Shown here in pieces: positions 51,701-61,887 of a stretch of DNA of 64,000 nucleotides. The translations under genes were made by a program, and so were the position numbers. The notes under the pieces are model-generated. The model was given only the letters and a program-made list of their open reading frames with translations. It was not told the DNA's origin and made no database searches. Every line of letters starts with the position of its first letter. The stretch's first letter is position 1. This DNA comes from Calonectria ilicicola (taxonomy: Eukaryota; Ascomycota; Sordariomycetes; Hypocreales; Nectriaceae): the NCBI GenBank assembly GCA_020809705.1, contig CP085827.1, forward strand, positions 4,836,001 through 4,900,000, read 5' to 3'.

Positions 51701-51800
51701 AAGGCTCGTAGTCGATGGTGACGAGAAGCATATTCTCATCGCTTCGCTAGCGGGTGGTCGTCGAGCTTACAGCGCAATCTTCAAAGTCGGTTTACCCTGA
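48704..51800 (+). CDS. Protein kinase fused to a WD40/propeller-like C-terminal domain
   Basis: Five exons (48704-50385, 50449-50719, 50776-50990, 51052-51298, 51360-51800) join in frame to 951 residues. Residues 1-180 are a helical N-terminal region without a recognised domain. The kinase domain follows with the Gly loop 'KEIGKGSFGTVYKV' (about 185), a candidate Lys in 'LARKDYTMSKEYKDQ' (about 218), the catalytic loop 'CYHMDLKPNNILL' (about 329), the metal motif 'LSDFGMARV' (about 358) and the activation-segment end 'YLAPESISAV' (about 407). It looks catalytically competent. From about residue 560 the protein changes to beta-rich repeats ('FEAYKGCEISPDGTLVVFWT', 'EIQKIALSPEGNVVACIL', 'VTHLMFSSESRLYIAI', 'YISRLVVDGDEKHILIASLA') typical of a WD40-like propeller. 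The second and third introns bridge different reading frames. An upstream in-frame ATG at 48659 would add 15 residues. Its end overlaps the CorA-like gene by 9 bases. Confidence 0.82.
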
Positions 51801-53460
51801 TCCAATAACCGACCAGCTCGCAACACCGCCTCCTCTGCGCTCTTGAAGCTCTAAGCCTTGCTGGCTCGCAACGCTCATTTGTCGCTCTTGGTCCAACACG
51901 TCACCGGTCCACAGACCCCTAAGAACACGCTTGAACTTGGATCTTGGCTTATTTGGTGCCTTCTTTTCATGAAGCAACAACCAGAGATAGAAAAGGAACG
52001 TAACAGCAGTCAACATGACTGTGCTAACAACGTATATCCATATCATGGATGAGGTTATGAGACGGTTGGTATTCTCATCCAAGTTAAAAAAGCTCATACC
52101 GAAAAATGACTATGGACACAAACGGAGTTAGCTTGGAAGAATAGCAAAGGTAACAATAACTAGGGTTTAATGGCAATACATATTTGTGGGGAAATTTTAA
52201 TAAACTTACACTGACAAATGAAGCCGGTAAATACAAAAGCGTGACTGTGGTAATGAAGACGACAGATTTATTCAGTCGCAGCATAGTACCATTTTGTTCC
52301 TTAGCAATAACCTGGTCACGGAACGACAGCGTTTCTGCCAATAGCTGCGCGGTGGTTTGCGTTCTTTGCAGAAGATAAGTCGCTGTGCGAGAGTAGTTTG
52401 TGCATCGCAGTCGGTGATATTTAAGCTGGGAGAGGAAGCCCTCCTTGGATTCCTTTGATGGGAACAAACCAACTCGTTGAGAGTTGGCGAGAAAAACTAA
52501 TTCGTCAAGAACGTCGGTGGTGTGCGATAGAATCGCTGGGATCTGGAGGAAATGGTTTTCCGTGCTGACAAGTTTGCTGAGGCTGTCATATCCCACACTT
52601 AACTTCTTGTCGATGTATTCTGCTATGGTGTTGTTTCTCTAGATAACAGTTAGCGACCACCACAAATGGATATTTAGGTTTCGTGATGCATGACACATAC
52701 AATCTTCAGTACGTCGCGTTCATGGGATGCAATATACTTCCTCCAAGATGGAAAGTGCTCCGAAAATATGAGAGTGTGCAGCCAAAAAGGATTTCGCTTA
52801 ATCTCTTCCTCCGAGCTCTGGGATAAGAATTCTCCCATCTGCAGATGAACTTTGGAATTTGGCGTCGGGTTGAAAAGAACGTAGGTGCTCTGTCGACTCG
52901 CCTTGTCAAAACGATGATATATGCCCGTTTGTCTAATCACCCATGAACCGCCTTCCTTGAGCTCTGGATACCGGATGGTGTATGAAATTTCTAGTCTGCG
53001 TCTCAGCATCCGTGTGCTTGAATTGAATATTGAACACAAAACTTACCAACACAGCTATCAGTTATTGACTGTGTATAGGGCACACAAAAAACTTCTTCTA
53101 TATCCATGTTGCGGGTATAGAAGCACGAGGGAATTTCCCAAAATGACAATGGGCTTATCTCACATCGTGACACGATACGCTCTAGCATTGCCTTGGTGAT
53201 CTGCAACGGTCGCCAGGAATTTCGTTGGCATATTGAACTATAATAAAATAAGCTACATAAGTATTATACAAGAAAGTCTAGTTTGAGAGCCCGTACATTG
53301 CCAGACACCCACCACCGCCTTCATGAGGTCTGTTGAAGTAGTCGTCAAGTTCCTGCAAGGTCGACGCTGGATGGCACGACGTCTCGGTCGGGCCTGCAGA
53401 CAAGAGCTCGACCGGCTCGGTGACATCTTTATCTTTGCTGAAGCAGTTATCAGGCAACAT
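51792..53460 (-). CDS. Fungal CorA-like transmembrane protein
   Basis: Five exons (53460-53297, 53237-53047, 52990-52701, 52638-52210, 52109-51792) give 463 residues. The body matches the fungal CorA-like group: 'ISICQRNSWRPLQITKAMLE', 'PSCFYTRNMDIEEVFCVPYT', 'SWVIRQTGIYHRFDKASRQS', 'TYVLFNPTPNSKVH', and 'NPFWLHTLIFSEHFPSWRKY'. A coiled-coil helix ('RTATYLLQRTQTTAQLLAET') leads into two C-terminal transmembrane segments, 'VVFITTVTLLYLPASFVSSF' and 'IWIYVVSTVMLTAVTFLFYL'. The loop has FFGMSFF; the CorA Mg2+ selectivity motif GMN is therefore GMS here, so Mg2+ transport is doubtful. Fungal CorA-like proteins often neighbour HET and other recognition genes. It is tail-to-tail with the kinase-propeller gene. 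Confidence 0.8.
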
Positions 53461-54603
53461 GGTTTAAAAGAAGGTAGATGTCGCGATGATACTGTGACCT
53501 AGACGAAACGTTCTGGAATGAATTGGGCTGTTAGTCTTAAATGTCAGCTATCAGCCGCCAGGATCTTCGCGCCATTTTCCAAACGGGAAGCCCGACATTC
53601 ACAAAAAATCTGCCGTGGCGACATATGCGAGAAGCCCAACCGGAGTCGCCTGCAGCCCTCCACCGCACGTCCTCCCACAGCCACACCGGGCGGCTTTCCC
53701 TCATGGGTCCCGGACATCACTGGTGCAATCAGTCAGTACACACTGCTGTGGTCAGGCGTTTCCGCGGGTTCAATTTGTCTTACTCAATCAAATCCTACAG
53801 GTGTCAGTACTAAAGACGCAAGTGTGGCAAGCCAAGGCTCAGACTTACCTCGTTCACTTCCTCGGGCGCTTCAAAGGTCCACAGGTCGTCCCTCATCTGA
53901 CAGGCTGGTTCAGCAAGGCACAATCAACCCGGCCCGACTGGGCGGCCTCTAAACGGCAAGGCATACCTGGATTTGGAAATTCTTTTGTCCTGGAAAGAGG
54001 CTCTCCAGCAGTCTCTGGAGACTTGCTTTCTTTAGGTAACGCGACGTGACGTTTTGCACCATGGTCTAAACAAACACCCTTCTTCTCAGGGTCGTGGTTA
54101 TGGCTATCAATCAGCACAGCTTGCAAAATGTCGACTTGAAGGACGTCACCGTTTAATTAATATCCGCACGACTCCGATAAGGCGTCCGCCACGTCATGCC
54201 TCCGGTGTGTGTGAGGACGCCTGATTCGGCTGCCTTGCACAACCACCACTTCCGCTCAGCTGCAAGAAACACGCCTCCACAGCCTATCCTCAGAGGCTGC
54301 CTGTCTCGCCTCGAAAGAGGCCTGCTTGCTGCCTGTGTTCCGCTCTCGTAGATTGGTGGGCGACCTGCATGCGCGGAATTTGGGTCAGACGGCCAAGCAG
54401 CTGACCCTCGGGCTGACAAGGCGAGGCTGTCATTGGGTGGCTTTTATTACCTTGTGCCATACTGCAGGTACAATTCCGTACGCGTGCATTAGCCCGGGAG
54501 GAGTTGCGCGCAGTCTCCCGTCTGAAAACACCCCGATCCTAGCCTACTTTCTCCAGAGTCGCGAACCGTTAAACGTTCCGTGATCTTTAATTGTGCCATT
54601 TGC
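53461..54603. other. Intergenic with possible exon remnants on the minus strand
   Basis: This holds the promoter of the CorA-like gene (minus) and of the permease gene (plus). On the minus strand 54144-53985 is an open stretch coding 'AVLIDSHNHDPEKKG' and 'SKSPETAGEPLSRTKEFPNP' with a GTATGC donor after it. A short stretch near 53893-53846 reads 'MRDDLWTFEAPEEVNE' before a GTAAGT donor. I could not join them in frame, so they are not annotated as a gene. Confidence 0.35.
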
Positions 54604-57069
54604 ATGAACCACCATGGCACACGGATCTCAGTGTTGCCCCCAATGACGCAGAACCGCGACGATCTCCCGCCCTGGCTTCCAGACTGGATTCTATCCTTTT
54701 CAAATGGAAGGCCGAATTCGCCCAATACTGCGCCACAGAATGGCATCGCCGGCCTGTCGCTACAGAACTTAGCACCAGCAGACTCAGAGTCGCAGAGAGC
54801 CCCGCATGGCGAAGCAGCATCTGGAGGCATCAGTAATAGCGATGGCTATACTCGAACCACCAAGCAAGTCTTCATCACACCCAACCCTGGGAGAACTGTG
54901 AGCAGGAAACTACGGGGAGTCCAGATGTTTGTTAGTTTGATCCTTTGATCTGGGCGGGCGCAAATGTACTTACTCGCCTTGTCAGATGATTACACTGAAT
55001 GCCACGTTAGGAACGGGCCTCTATTGGCGCGGGGGCCAAATGCTAGAAATCGGCGGTCCATTGGCTGTTTTCCTCGCATTTGTTCTTGTAGGAGCATTGG
55101 CCTGGGCTGTCATGCAATGCATCGCCGAGATGCTATGTATCTGGCCTGTGCCCGGTGCCTTGTCCGTATACGTGAGAGAGTTTGTCGATGAGGAGTTGGG
55201 CATCGCCGTGGGCATTACTTATTGGTACATTCGATTCCAACTAAAACACAACCGTAACCGAGACATTAGCATGGCGACTAACAATACACAGGTATACTTA
55301 TTCAGTATCATTTGCTGCTCTGATAGTTACAACGGCCTCGGAAATCACGTATTGGATTGATGACAACACTGTAATCAAGGGCACCGTCATGTACTTGCTC
55401 CTACCGTTTGTATTGGTCCTCATAAATGCCTTTCAAGTTAACGTAAGCATCGTAATCGCCGCCTAGCAAATATCATTCGCTAATCTGTACAGATCTTCGG
55501 GTGGATCGAGGTGCTCAGCGGGACAATCAAATTGATCTTTCTTGCCATTATTTTAGTCTTTCTGCTAGTCATCAGAGGAATAGGTGTGTACTTGGTTCCT
55601 CATTCCTGTCAAACTAAAATGAAACTTTATAAAAACAGAAAGGCTAACCATGGGCAGATAAATCGCTTCCTTCAGGTAAATTACTTCGGGTGTACATGAA
55701 GAGCATCATGCTAATACTACACCAGCTTGGAATGAACCAACAGATTATAACAAATCGTCTGCGAGCAACTGGGGAGTCGCCTTTTTGTGAGTAATCCCAA
55801 ATCCACGGCCATGCCAAGGCTAACAAAGCCATGGCTAGCATGTCTATCTCTATCGCAACGTTTGCCTATGTGGGCGTCGAAATAGTTGCGGCTTCGGCCT
55901 TAGAAGCTAAATGGTCAAATTCGCAAAGATCCTCCCAAAGAAGCGTTGAGAAAAACTTCATTAGCAAAACCGTCAAGTTCACTGCCATCTTTTTCCCTTT
56001 TCTTGCTGCCGCCGCATACACGCTCAGCAGTCTCGTCGCCGGGTTCGATATAAAAAGAGATGATCACTCTCTTGTTACTCAGACGGATCCAAAAACTGCA
56101 TCCCCTTTCGTCATTATTGCATTCCGCCAGTCTAAAATTCCTCATCTAGGGGATGTATTTAATGCATTTCTTGTTTTTACAGCCTTGACATGTGCAAACA
56201 CAAATCTCTTCGTTGCGTCGAGAAGCCTGTTCGGACTTACAGCTCGGCTTGAGGGTGGCCATGGACAGCCATGGTACCTCCGCTTCTTAGCTTACTTTGG
56301 AAAAACAAATAGACATAAAGTCCCCATGCGCGCTGTTACATTTTCGGCTCTCGCATTTTGTTGGGTTCCCTTCATCGAGCTGGGAGGCAACGCCGAGGAT
56401 GTAAATAGGCCAAACAACAAGGTGGGTTTCGTTGCCTACATCTTGATGCTCGATGCTAATATTAATCAGTTCATTGAAGTTCTAGCCCAGATGGGTTCTG
56501 TTGGGGTTATCATTGTATGGGCATGCAATTGTATCGCCTATGTCCGTTACTACTCCTGGTGAGCGACGGGAATTCTTGTGAAGAATAATCGGAAGAAGCT
56601 AACGCATTCCGCCTTATTTCAGCATTCAAGAGCACAGGGTAATTCTCAGGCAGCAGAACGTACCACAGGTGCGTCGATGGGATAACCGAGATGATGACTA
56701 TCCTTATCGAAGTCATTGGCAGCCATTCCTTGCCTGGGCGGCATTTTTTGGCTGCCTATTCATTCTGTTAGTCATCGATGGCTCATCAATCTGGGGTGGT
56801 TTTCGGCCAGAGCCCTTTATGTCCGCGTATTTATTTGTAAGAGAGCTTGGTGGCGTTTCTCCTGTCCCACACACTAATTGTTATTGCAGATCATTGTGTT
56901 CATTCTTGTATGGATGTTTTTGAAGTTGGTTCGGGGCGCCAGTTGGTCCTTCGTTGATCTTTCAAACCCGACCAGAGTTATTCAGAAGATATACTATTTG
57001 CATGACAAGCGATTCGAAGCCAGCATGGATCCACCATCTAATACAGCAGGGAGTGGTACCGGCGCATAG
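54604..57069 (+). CDS. Amino-acid permease (APC superfamily, fungal AAP type)
   Basis: Nine exons (54604-54930, 54986-55224, 55292-55442, 55493-55583, 55658-55675, 55726-55786, 55839-56558, 56623-56836, 56890-57069) give 666 residues; starting at the in-frame ATG 54643 gives 653. Exon 5 is only 18 nt. The cytosolic N-terminus ends 'SRKLRGVQMFMITLNATLGT'. Helix 1 follows with 'GTGLYWRGGQMLEIGGPLAV', the unwound glycine motif of amino-acid permeases, then 'AWAVMQCIAEML' and 'WPVPGALSVYVREFVDEELG'. The middle has 'FFMSISIATFAYVGVEIVAA' and 'NTNLFVASRSLFGLTARLEG', both typical family positions. The C-terminal part holds 'YRSHWQPFLAWAAFFGCLFI' and 'FILVWMFLKLVRGASWSFVD'. It should sit in the plasma membrane and import amino acids with protons; the substrate is unknown. 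A GTTAGT donor ends exon 1. Confidence 0.85.
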
Positions 57070-57302
57070 GGAGATGCACATAAACAGATTAGGGATGGCG
57101 TTAAATATCATAAGAAGCTTTACTTCACTTTATACATTACTTGATGGAGAATAATGTGGCATTAAGCATAATAAAAATATTTTTTATCGTGTTCATCAAC
57201 CAAACTATCTTTGCCTGCATCCAACGGCCAAGAAAACATACGCCATAAAATGATGTTGCCAATTCCAAAGTCATTAATTACATGAAGTTTTTTTTCTTCC
57301 CT

Positions 57303-57787
57303 CTACGAGGAAGACTTGTATGTCTTGCTAGTCGAAGAACCGAAAGTGACCGAGACATTGAAGAAAGCCAGCGTTGGGGCGTCACCAGCACCAACCAGGG
57401 TCTGCAAGCTGGCCGAGATGACGGCCTTACCCTTGGCAGCTGAGCTTGGGACAGTCATGGTCCTGTTGAAGGGGCGGACTTGGTTGGAATATTCTGTACC
57501 AATACGTTAACCGGGGCTTCTTGTTTGAATAGTGTTTATATGTTAGTCTTACTGGATCCGAGGAGGTAAGAGTCGGTAGGAATGCCAATTGCCTCAAAAT
57601 AACCGTCACCAGGGGCATAGCCAAAGATCAGGCCACCGTCGTAAGAGCTCTGGATCCAGTTTGAGCATTCAACGATGACATTGAATGGTTCGCCAGGCTT
57701 GATGGTGGCTGGGACAGAGATGCCGTTGATGTGGGCCTGTGCGGTGCCGAGGAGAGCGGCGGCAGCTGCGGTGAGAGAGAAACGCAT
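57303..57787 (-). CDS. Small secreted protein of the NIS1-like effector family
   Basis: Two exons (57787-57553, 57493-57303) join at phase 1 to 141 residues. Residues 1-18 (MRFSLTAAAAALLGTAQA) are a signal peptide. The mature protein begins 'HINGISVPATIKPGEPFNVI', a string I associate with fungal NIS1-type secreted proteins, and ends with a beta-rich domain ('FFNVSVTFGSSTSKTYKSSS'). NIS1 proteins were described in plant-associated fungi as secreted effectors that interfere with host immune kinases; many non-pathogens also carry family members. This copy has one visible Cys in the mature part and N-glycosylation sequons at NRT and NVS. The family call is from memory of the N-terminal motif; role in this organism is unknown. 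Confidence 0.68.
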
Positions 57788-59475
57788 TTTGATTGATTGT
57801 AAGAGAGATGGGTCTCGAAGGATTCAGGTTGTTAGTCGTGATGCTTTGAGAGTTGTTGCTGGAGTACCCCAGATTCTCTCGAAGAGAATATTCCATTTAT
57901 ACATATTTCATCCCCAGCTTCACTTGAAGACAAGCCTTGACTGAGAATGCCATTCCTCAGCCGCAGCATCTATTTTCAGATCTCGACGACGCTATTCACC
58001 CTCGTATTGCTCTGGTCGTGAGGCACCTGTCGGTCGAGATGTCGCTAGCGGTGCCGAGTGCCGTGCTGCCGCACCCCATTCCCAGCCCGCGTGCGCCAGG
58101 TGGAAAAGCCATGGCGTCGGCGACGATCAATGGGAGACCCGGTTGTCAGGGTGGGGCCGCGCCGCGCGGGTCATTCGCTGCTTAGTTGAAAGCCACGGAT
58201 GATTTCCGCTCCGATGTTTGGATCCGCCGATTTAGTCTCCTGGCGAGAGACATCGAAGAGGCGGTGTCAAATTTCACGATGATCATGGCTAGCGATGCAA
58301 CCAAGGAATTCAGTTATACTGTCTTTGCAGTTCACAAATTTGACGGTCGATTCACGGAGGCCAAGAAGAAATGTGACAAAAAGGACCTCCCCCACGATGA
58401 TTCCCCACAACAACACCTCATGTAGGACTCTATTTTAGCTTCAAGAGGTGGGGTATCAAGGCTAGAATGCTGATGGACTCCTCATGCGAGTGCATATAGC
58501 TCATGCAGCATACCAATTCAGCACCTCAACGACCGTGCTGTCATAGACCTTGTAACGTGCCATCTCAGCTGAGCCCCATCACAAAAACTAAATTTTTTCA
58601 CAAGTTGTTGGGCTGGCTACCACAAGCCTTCTTCGCAGTGTAATTGGCTCGCAGCCACAACAGCTGGTCTGTCTAGTGGTTTGACTTAGTCGTCACAATA
58701 GCCCCTCGATACTATAATTGGTACACGCGAGCGTTGAATCAAATGGTGCCAGAACTGCGTAGAAGCCGTGACGCCAATTAGTGATCAGATGGTGGCAAGC
58801 TATGGCCTCAATGTCTTAATGGCCACCCAATTGCCAAAAAAGCGACAGGTTGGGCCATCTTCAACCAATATAAGCGAACAGTAGCTTCGGTGACAGCCAT
58901 ACTACGTTGGAAGCGACATTGCTAATGTTGCTAGTAGTAATAGGGCTGCAGAAAGGCGTGTAAATTTACGGCATCTAAGTGCCGGATGGCCATGTCGCGA
59001 TTTATAGCGTGTTTAAGCCAGTGCACAGCCCAGTTCAAGCGGGTCAAGAGGCAGGAAATGTATGTGCCTAGCTGCCTACATGGAGAGAAATAATGACGAA
59101 ATGGGAGCAAATTCGAGTAATACCAACCCCCTAAGAACACAAGTTGATACCACAGCACGCCAAAGGGGAAAAGCATCGACGAGCTGGACTGGCCGATAGA
59201 GATGCTCTCCGCCAGCCTCACGCCAACCAAGTCGGGCAATATTTGAGTGTGGCATAAAATCGTTGATCCCGGATGTGATGTTACTATTACCCCCTCTATA
59301 TTGAGCTTACCGAAAGAAGAAAGGAAATATTGCGCTTGGTTAACAGGGAATGCGAGGCTAAGTTCACATTTGGAAACAATGGCAGTCATGATGAATGAAG
59401 TACCAGTGATCATCACCCGCAACTAACCATTATCATCTCATCAAATCACTATTCAGATGATCAACAAAGTCTGAT
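57788..59475. other. Intergenic
   Basis: This holds the promoter of the NIS1-like gene (minus) and the 3' flank of the HET gene. Two short plus-strand frames at 57937-58185 and 58186-58425 are in the same frame, separated by one TAG, but have no recognisable content. A minus-strand frame at 58931-59422 has some hydrophobic stretches but no family features. Confidence 0.4.
57896..57901 (-). promoter_or_regulatory. TATA box of the NIS1-like gene
   Basis: TATAAA on the minus strand, about 110 bp upstream of the ATG at 57787, a usual spacing for a fungal core promoter. Confidence 0.45.
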
Positions 59476-61248
59476 TCAAATTAATTTTTGAAACTGGATA
59501 TCAGCACACCAAGTAGTGCCCCCTCCTTCAAGTCTGTTCAGTCTAACTTCATAAACTGCCCCAGGACTTCCAAAGCTGACAGATGTTGGAAGTTTATCCT
59601 GGAGAATGGTGCCGGAATTATCTGCATACATTCCAAAGACAGTGTCGCCCACATATCGCTGAACTTCTGGGGTTGAATATCGCCTACTATGTTTGAGAAG
59701 TAAATCCGTCATATATCTCGTCCCAGATGATATATCTTCAGTGCTGAATAATGCAAACCAAGGCAAAATATGCTCCGATGGGGCATCCGCCTTCAGGGGA
59801 ATTCCACATACTATGGCGAACCCTCGTGTGTCTAGTCCACTAAACGGGGGTAAAATAGTAAAAGTGTCCCACCATATAGGATACTCACCACCCGTGTCGA
59901 TGTCGTATTTGTGTACTATGCTAAAGACATTAGGGTCAATATCGTTTAAGAGACAGGTTTGCTTAATAAGGTCAGGATTTCTTGGATAGATCTCGTCAAA
60001 TCCAGTGGACCCATTGAAGCTTTGCATACTATCTCTCAAGGTCTTCCGATACAGGAGGACAAGTTTTCGTTCCCGCATCAGCGTGATGAAATCAGAATGT
60101 GAACGTGACAATGATGTCTTGACGCGAATAGTTGTAGTCCCCTCGTCGAGATTTATACCTCTTCCTGGTAGAACAATTTCAGAGGTGGAGTCCACTATGT
60201 GAGGCATCGCCCTGATGTAGACATCTCCAAACCTCTGGAGAGTAATGGCAAAGACAAATGGCTGTCCCTGTGGCGAAATCATAGACCTCGAGACGTCCAT
60301 GCACTCCAAACCCAATGCCAACGTGCCTTGGCCCAAATGATCCCCGGTGCTTACATCTATCTGCAGGCCCATGTCTGTCACCGAGAACCTTGGTTCCGCA
60401 AAAAAAGACGAGCCGCGCGATAACAGCGAGGAGCAGTGAGCAAACTCGCTCGGTGACTGAGCGAGTATGCCACGGTACGCGGGATACGGTCGATCCTGGC
60501 GCCATGCAAAGAGACTCAGATCACGGTGCTGTCTCGAAATTTCTTGCTGGAGTCGAATGAATGCTTTCTCTCCCTCGCCATACAGCAAAGGCATGTTGAT
60601 ACCAAAGATGCCTAAAAGACAATAGGCAATGTCTTCAATCCTAGTGGTTTGTCTGTTTGCGGCCCAAGACATGCGCCTTCCTAGTGGAACCGCGGCCATG
60701 TATGCTGCATTTTCAAGTACATCTTGGTTAATGCCAGTTATTGTAGCAATGTCATGCTTGAGAGACTCTTTTGTCCCAATTAATTCCCATCTGCGGTTAA
60801 AAAAGACCACTTCCGTTGGCGCAATGAGTTCTTGCAAGGTCCAGCCTCTTGTGAACCACAAACATTGCGATAATTGATGGAACATGGTCCGAGAAATTAT
60901 GGCTGCGTTCGGGTTCGTCTGGACCTCCAGGTCGTTTAGGTAGACATAACAGATACTCGCATTTTGGTACCACCCAAACATGGAATTGATGGCTTCACTC
61001 AGCTCAGCGCTGCTGGACTTGTCTATGCAACACGTGTCAACCCATGCGTAAGGAATTTGTGTTCGTCTGGCCTCGTCGCACGCCAGCTGAATCTTGGACC
61101 ATCCAGCCTTTTGTCGGGCTCGGCGCACATCGCCCATGTCGGCAAACCCCACTTCATCTTCTCCCCAAGTATGAGACAAGATGGCATATTGCGGAGGAGG
61201 TTTGTGGAATTGATGGAGCTCGAATGTCACAGAATCAAGAAGCCACAT
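59476..61248 (-). CDS. HET-domain (heterokaryon incompatibility) protein
   Basis: A single exon of 590 residues. The HET domain occupies about residues 15-160: 'QYAILSHTWGEDEVGFADMG', 'ACDEARRTQIPYAWVDTCCI' and 'DKSSSAELSEAINSMFGWYQ', then 'CLWFTRGWTLQELIAPTEVV', covering the three conserved blocks of the family. After it, 'TRIEDIAYCLLGIFGINMPL' with 'LYGEGEKAFIRLQQEISRQH' is the segment following HET domains in HET-E/HET-D-like proteins, and the rest is a beta-rich C-terminal region without repeats. HET proteins trigger programmed cell death after fusion of unlike hyphae. There is no NACHT or WD40 part, so this is the short architecture. I start at the ATG giving MWLLDSVTFELHQF, the usual HET beginning; no upstream ATG in frame is needed. 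Confidence 0.9.
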   Translation of the reverse strand: MWLLDSVTFELHQFHKPPPQYAILSHTWGEDEVGFADMGDVRRARQKAGWSKIQLACDEARRTQIPYAWVDTCCIDKSSSAELSEAINSMFGWYQNASICYVYLNDLEVQTNPNAAIISRTMFHQLSQCLWFTRGWTLQELIAPTEVVFFNRRWELIGTKESLKHDIATITGINQDVLENAAYMAAVPLGRRMSWAANRQTTRIEDIAYCLLGIFGINMPLLYGEGEKAFIRLQQEISRQHRDLSLFAWRQDRPYPAYRGILAQSPSEFAHCSSLLSRGSSFFAEPRFSVTDMGLQIDVSTGDHLGQGTLALGLECMDVSRSMISPQGQPFVFAITLQRFGDVYIRAMPHIVDSTSEIVLPGRGINLDEGTTTIRVKTSLSRSHSDFITLMRERKLVLLYRKTLRDSMQSFNGSTGFDEIYPRNPDLIKQTCLLNDIDPNVFSIVHKYDIDTGGEYPIWWDTFTILPPFSGLDTRGFAIVCGIPLKADAPSEHILPWFALFSTEDISSGTRYMTDLLLKHSRRYSTPEVQRYVGDTVFGMYADNSGTILQDKLPTSVSFGSPGAVYEVRLNRLEGGGTTWCADIQFQKLI

Positions 61249-61887
61249 TTCGATGCTCAGTCTTTTATTATGCAAGATGGAATTCCAGAGGAGAATTATT
61301 TAAGACGATCCTTCTTGGAGACGGTGTCAGAACATGCTCCACTCTAGTAATAACAGGGATTACGCTGACTCCGCCATCATAAGATGAAGGATGAATTGGT
61401 ACCTTTCATCAATATAAAAATGATTATTCCCCCTTCAAGATATAGAGGATTGTTTGGGGTTATAATTATAAAATTATTGAAAATACTAAACTCAGAAAAT
61501 CACTTCGCAGCAGGCCACAATCTCAAACGCCTGGCCTAGAGTTCCTAATGGTTCACTTAAACCATCATGCCCGCCAGATAATGGAGCTAAGCGATTGTAC
61601 AACCTCCAAGATATGTTTTCCTCTTCTCCTCTTTATTCAGCACCTTTTTCGATTTATTTTTATTTTCTTGGTACCAGAGGGAAAAAACGCGACATGCAGA
61701 GTATACGTGATACCTAATGCAGAGATGCGGCCTAGTAATTCGGCTGGGTAAACCCCGCTCCACATATTTGCTCTCACCAGCTTTCTGCCCGAACCAACTC
61801 CATCCTATCTACGAGGCGATCGAAGTAGAGCCGGACTCTTCGTAACATTCGCTTCATATTACGGTTCTGGGCAATTGTTTAGATAAC
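61249..61887. other. Divergent promoter between the HET gene and the second kinase gene
   Basis: Only 639 bases separate the two starts, so the promoters are shared or adjacent. The region is AT-rich around 61400-61500. A T/C-rich tract at 61615-61675 is the likely leader-proximal part for the kinase gene. No other gene was seen. Confidence 0.5.

Noticed and set aside
57937..58425. Two same-frame plus-strand ORFs split by one TAG
   Set aside because: Could be a disrupted gene, but no recognisable sequence, no splice sites to skip the stop, and random open stretches of this size are common here.
58931..59422. 163-residue minus-strand frame downstream of the HET gene
   Set aside because: No family motif and no signal of a start context; some hydrophobic stretches only.
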